Shown piece after piece: positions 54,501 through 60,500 of a DNA stretch of 64,000 bases. Source of the stretch: Microplitis mediator (Eukaryota > Arthropoda > Insecta > Hymenoptera > Braconidae); NCBI RefSeq assembly GCF_029852145.1, contig NC_079976.1, positions 8,556,001-8,620,000 of the forward strand. The letters are read 5' to 3'. The notes beneath the pieces are model-generated. The model had not been told where the DNA came from, searched no databases, and saw nothing but the letters and a program-made list of their open reading frames with translations. Each line of letters begins with the position of its first letter. The first letter of the stretch is position 1. A program made the position numbers and the translations under genes.

Positions 54501-57500
54501 TTAATCTTATATTTCCACACGAAAAAAATTACAATTTCAAATAAAAATTTCCGGATTTTACTAAAACTTTAGCCAATCCCATGTAAAAAAAATTATTGTA
54601 TCCGGGTAAATCTGCATATATGCCACATATTTTTATGTAAGTCGCATATACATGCAGATCTGCCCGAATATATCTGGATATATATTTTTTCGTATGAGAA
54701 TAGTGTACATCCTAAATTGTAAAAGTTACTGCTGAAAATTATATTTAATAAAATTATTTTTCTCAAACTGTAATTCTTTAAAAATTTTGTCACATGTTTC
54801 GTTTTCAATTCGAAGCCGCGTTTCTGGATTTTATGTATGAAACTGTATTTTTTTTTTCTGTTTTTTGCATGCAATAATCCAAAAAAATTACATACTTGTA
54901 CAAAATGACTTCAAGAATAATGTTGTCACGATCATCATCGTTCAAAGTAAAAGAAACTTTAGCTTGATTGATATTATAAGCTCTGCCTTCAGGATTAAAC
55001 AATTTCGGAACGAATTTAGTTTTATCCGATCTCTCATTTTTTTTTCCACTTTTCTTCTCCGCTATTTCAATAGTTTTTTCGGCAATCGCGATCCGATCTT
55101 CTGGCGTGTGATAGCTCTTGCTATTCCAAAACTTTGAATTTTCAGCCTCCTCATCAGCGTCAGAGCTTTCATTTATTTCCGTAATTGTCAATTTTTCTCG
55201 CTGATTAAAACGTTCTATTTGTTTTTTTCTAATTTTAGAGTAATCCCAATAGCCTCTAATGACGTCTCCTTCAATTTCCGCGTACCTTTGGAGTGCTTTA
55301 ATCCGATCGGATCGTGTTATTTCTGTCATGTCGAGTTCTTTTAATTGCGGTAGTGTCGCTATTACGTAATCGCGGTAACCAAAGTATTCTGTACAAGGAT
55401 TTCCGGTTAAAAATAGTTGTTTCAAATTTTCATTACATCTAAAAAAATAAAAAAAAAATACCAAAATTTTTTTTGTTTAAATTTTTAATTAATTACACTG
55501 TAAAAAGAGATGTGTTAAAAATGGACTCAATTTAACACCGTGTGGTGTTAAAATAAAATAACACAGATGTAGGCGGTGTTAAAATACTGGTGATACAAAA
55601 AAATCCACGTATAGAAATTAGAAAAAAAATGTATTACATATAAAAAAATATAAAAATTTAATAAATATTATCTGGAGGAAATTTCAAATTCATTGTTGAA
55701 ATTTAACAACGGAAATTTTAACACCTCCACCGCGGTTTTTAACAGTGTATATTTATTAATAAATTAGTACCTCAATTTTTTAACACTTTGTAAATCGCCA
55801 ATAAAATTAACAGTTAGATCTAATTTATTTAAACTCTCAAGTCCTTCAAGATTTTCAATTACTTCAATATTATTAAGCGCTAAATTTAAATATTCAAGTT
55901 TTTTTAACATATTTAAATTTTCAATTTTACTTATTATATTATTTTGCATTAAAAGGATTTTTAAATTACGACAAATTTTGTCGATAACTTCTATTTTTTC
56001 AATATTTTCTTGATGAAGAGTTATTTCTTCTAAAGTCGAAATTTCGCCTTCATTGTGTTCAGAACGTTTGCGTATAAGATCTATTGTAATTATCACCATT
56101 TTAATTATTATTTATTTATTTCAATTGTAAAACACTTTGACTGCGTAAGGTTATTTTATAAATATTGATTTAATATTTTTGAGTTACCCTTAGTTACAAT
56201 GTATGTATAAATATATAGGTATAGGTTATATACATATAAGTATGTATTTAAACAAAGTATTGTTTCATTTCAGGATTTCATCTTAGAACATTACAGTGAA
56301 GATGGCGATCATTATGAAGAAGCAATTGCTGATCTTATGGAAACACGACAGGTAATAATTTTTATTTATTTTTTATTGCTAAAAAAAAAAGTTTAGTGTT
56401 TTATAGTTAATCAGATGTAATTAAATACTTAAATTAATTAGAGGTACAAAGATCATGATTTGTGTAAAAGTAAAGTTGGGAAATTAGAGAGTTGAAATTT
56501 CAAGTTTATAAATTGTAAGCTTTTCAAAAACTTTTGAAAATTATAAAACTTTAAATTAACTATTGTTTTATTTCATACAAAAAAATTTGCATCAGAGTTG
56601 AAATGAAATTAAAGTTTGATATGATCCTGAAGTTAGCAGACAATTAACAATTTTTGAATTTTTTTCTTTTTCAACAATTTAATTTAAAAAGAAAAAAAAC
56701 TAAAAATATACGGTACCATCACTTATTATCCGAAGACAAAATATCCGCGACAAAATATCCGCGATAAAATATCCGAATACATTTTATCTGATAGACAAAA
56801 TATCCCCGGACTAAATACTCGATAGATAAAATATCCCCGACAAAATATCTTATAATATAAATACGTTTCATATAAATAGTACGGTACCCTTTTATCAGAA
56901 ATGTTTAATCTATTCGCACCTAAAATTTGAGTGTGTGATATTGAAAATAGATCAACACATATGCTTGAAATCGTACTGTGCCCTTTTTTTACAGATTTCG
57001 GGTGGGTATTATTTTGGAAATAGGTCAACACATATGCTTGGAATGGTACGGTACCCGTTGATCGAAAACCATTAATTATTTTTTCACTTAAAATATATTT
57101 TTCTGAATAAGATTTATCGACAGGATATTTTGTCACGAATTTTTGTCTCTTGAATATTTAGTCCGGGGATATTTTGTCTATCGGATAATTTATATTCGGA
57201 TATTTTTTCGGGGATATTTTATCCGCGAACTACAAGTCGTGCTACCGAATATACACATGTAGAAAATTAAAAAAACTATAGGTGCAATTGTTTCAAATAT
57301 TTTTTTTTTTAAATTTATTGTTTTTAAAAAATTCAAAACTTAGACGTCGGATAATTTCAGTATCATAAGTTTGATAATTTTTAAATAATTGAAAAAAATT
57401 TTTTAAATTCCTTTAGAGAAATTTGAATCCATATCTCGTAGTTAAATATCAAAGTTACTTTCCATTGAATCACAAAAATTTGCAATTATTAAAAACAAAA

Positions 57501-60500
57501 ATAAAAAATCGTTAATATTCAATTAAAAAAAAAATATGACTAATTATTTATAAATATTAAAAGAAAATAATATATTTCAGGCAACACGAACACCAACGCG
57601 AGATGCATCAGGAATAGCTTTACTATTCCGTTACTACAATCAATTATATTTCATTGAAAGACGTTTCTTCCCACCGGATCGAAGCCTCGGTATTTATTTC
57701 GAATGGTTCGACTCATTAACAGGAGTACCGAGCTGTCAAAGAACAGTAGCGTTTGAGAAAGCATCGATTCTATTCAATGCCGGTGCTCTGTACACACAAT
57801 TGGGAGCTAAACAAGACCGACGAAGTACCAAAGGACTTGATCAAGCTGTCGATGCATTTTTACGCGCTGCCGGTACATTTCGTTACATCCATGAAAATTT
57901 CACAAATGCACCGAGTATGGATCTTGGTCCTGACATGCTGGACATGTTGGTGCAGCTGATGCTGGCTCAAGCGCGAGAATGTTTATTTGAAAAACTCGAA
58001 TTACAATCTCGTGATACAAGAAATACTGATATCTGTTTGGATCTTGCTCAAGAAGCTGCTCAAGTTGCTGCTGTCTATAATGACGTACATGGATTAATAT
58101 CACGTGAACCTGTTCGTGATTACGTACCTGAATCCTGGGTTTCTCTGGTTCTTGTCAAGCGCGAACACCATTTAGCACTTGCTCATAAACACCTCGCTGC
58201 TGGATTACTGGCTAAGCCTATTGCGGAATTCAGAACAGAAACAAAACTCACGTTGGAACATATCCAAGAGAGCGATGGGAAAACTCAAATGGATAATGTT
58301 ATTCCTAAAGATGATCATGAACGGAGAGCTCTAGGTAAATTACTATAATATGGACATTTTATTATTATACTAAAAAAAAAAGAGCCCACTTGTTTTTGAA
58401 AAATTTAAATCACAGTTTCAATTATCGAAGCTGAGTAATTATTTTATTACAGAAATAGATATCGCGTTTCAGTATCAAATTTATCTATAAGCGTTATTAT
58501 GAAAAAAAAAAGACACTTATTTTGTATATATACTAATTTTTAGGGATTCTACGGTTTCCGTGGCGCCACTAAGTGATCATGAATTCTTGTAGAACTCGAC
58601 GAAATAAGACTTTCTTAAAGAATAAAATTTTTCGATATCTCGCTTAGTTTTTGAGAAAAATCGATTTCGAGAAAAATGCGATTTTTTCAAAAAGATGAAA
58701 TATTTCATAGATTTTCATATCTTTAATTTTTTTGTATTTTTTCCGGAAAGTGCAATTGAAGACAACAATTTTGAAAAAAAAAAGTCTTATTTCGTCGAGT
58801 TCTATAAGAATTCGCGATCATTTGGTGGCGCCACGGAAACCGTAGATTTTCCGAAAAATCTAATTTGATCAGATCGTTCTTTTATTTAAGGAAGACATAC
58901 CATAGCTAAAAAAAAACCTATCGAGTTTGAACCAGCAATGACTCAAATAAAGTAAAAAAAAAAATACTAGATTTTTTAAAAATTAAATTATTCTATAATA
59001 AAATTTAGATGAAATATATGTGAAGCCAAACTATTCGTAACGTGATTGGTCGAAAGCAAAAAAAATAAACAAACGACACGAAAATATACATTACAATAAA
59101 TATATGAAAAACGACACGCGTGCAAAATATTACGCTAGTGCTGAAAAATTGATATTAGGAACTTTTTCAAAATTTTGAAATAACGTCTGAAAATATGGCG
59201 ATTTCTGTTGCTTGCACTGGGCTACTGAGCGAACGAAAAATTTCAAAAATGACCGACATTTTCTGAACTCTTTATATCTATGAGGCTAAAGACCTAGTAC
59301 CCATTCACTCATGTATTTGTATTTCTATATTTAGTAAATATAGATATAGAAATACATGAGTGATCAGGTACCGGTTCCCTGATCGGGTTCTAGGTCTTTT
59401 TATAAATATGTCCCAGTTATTGAGCCTCAAATTAAATTATGATCTTCAATATTGCTGATAATTCGTTTGTTTACGTAAATATCTATATTTATATTTTATA
59501 AAATAAATTAAATTGTTTATGTCTTTAAAAAAATTTTTGTATATTTACAGTAAATTTAATTTCTTTTTCAATTAATAATTTTAGTTTATTTATACTTAAT
59601 ATCACGTATCTTAATGAATATGTAATTAATAATTTTTAAATATCAGTGTTAGAAACTACAGCACAGGAAATTCTGAGTGTCAGAAACTGGGCCCTTTACT
59701 TTGATTTGTTAAAAAAAAAAAATTCTAAAATTGTTAGCTGTCTAAAACTTTGAGGATCTTAAATTATTAGTGTCCCAAATATGTAATGAACTTATCTGTT
59801 ATTAAATATTAATATATGAATTGTAAATTATTTAAATAGGGAGAGCGCATTTACGAGAAAGTTTAGTTCTGCATGAAGAAAGTCAGCGACTACAAAGAAT
59901 GTGCAGAGAATTAAAAGGCAAACAAGCATTAGCTAAATTATTAAAACGAGCACATGATGCGACTTTGAAAAATTATAATGACGCTGGTGATGAAGATGAT
60001 CTGCGAGAATTACTTGATCCTCCGCATATAATTGGTATTATATATTTATATATTTATTAAAGAAATAAAAAAAATTATTATCTACTAATAATTAATTATT
60101 TTTAGCATCAACAAAATTCCAATTAAGTATCACGCATCCAGATTTCAGTCAACACGGAGTTGATGATCTGTTCAAATCACTCGGTCCCGTAGCCATATTT
60201 TCAGCTAAAAGACACTGGACAGCTCCACGATCTATTCAATTACAACGTGGACCTGGTGGTGAAGGTTTTGGTTTCAGTGTAAGAGGAGACGCTCCTGTTA
60301 TTATTGCTGCCGTTGATCACAATTCATTAGCTGATGTAAGTAATAATTAATTAATTTAATCAATATTATTATTAATGTCTGTTTTTTTTAAACGCAGCTC
60401 GGTGGAATGAAGGAAGGCGATTTCATTGTTAACATCGATGACAAAGATGTTAAATGGGCCTCCCATGAACAAGTTGTGCGCTTGATTAAACAGTGTGGAG

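Noticed and set aside
54805..54895. Extension of the tilB exon 2 frame beyond its donor
   Set aside because: Reading through GTATGT gives non-conserved sequence, while splicing at 54895 restores the conserved HLDTS block in phase.
56726..57136. 136-codon reverse ORF
   Set aside because: Encoded by the CAAAATATCC repeat of a MITE.
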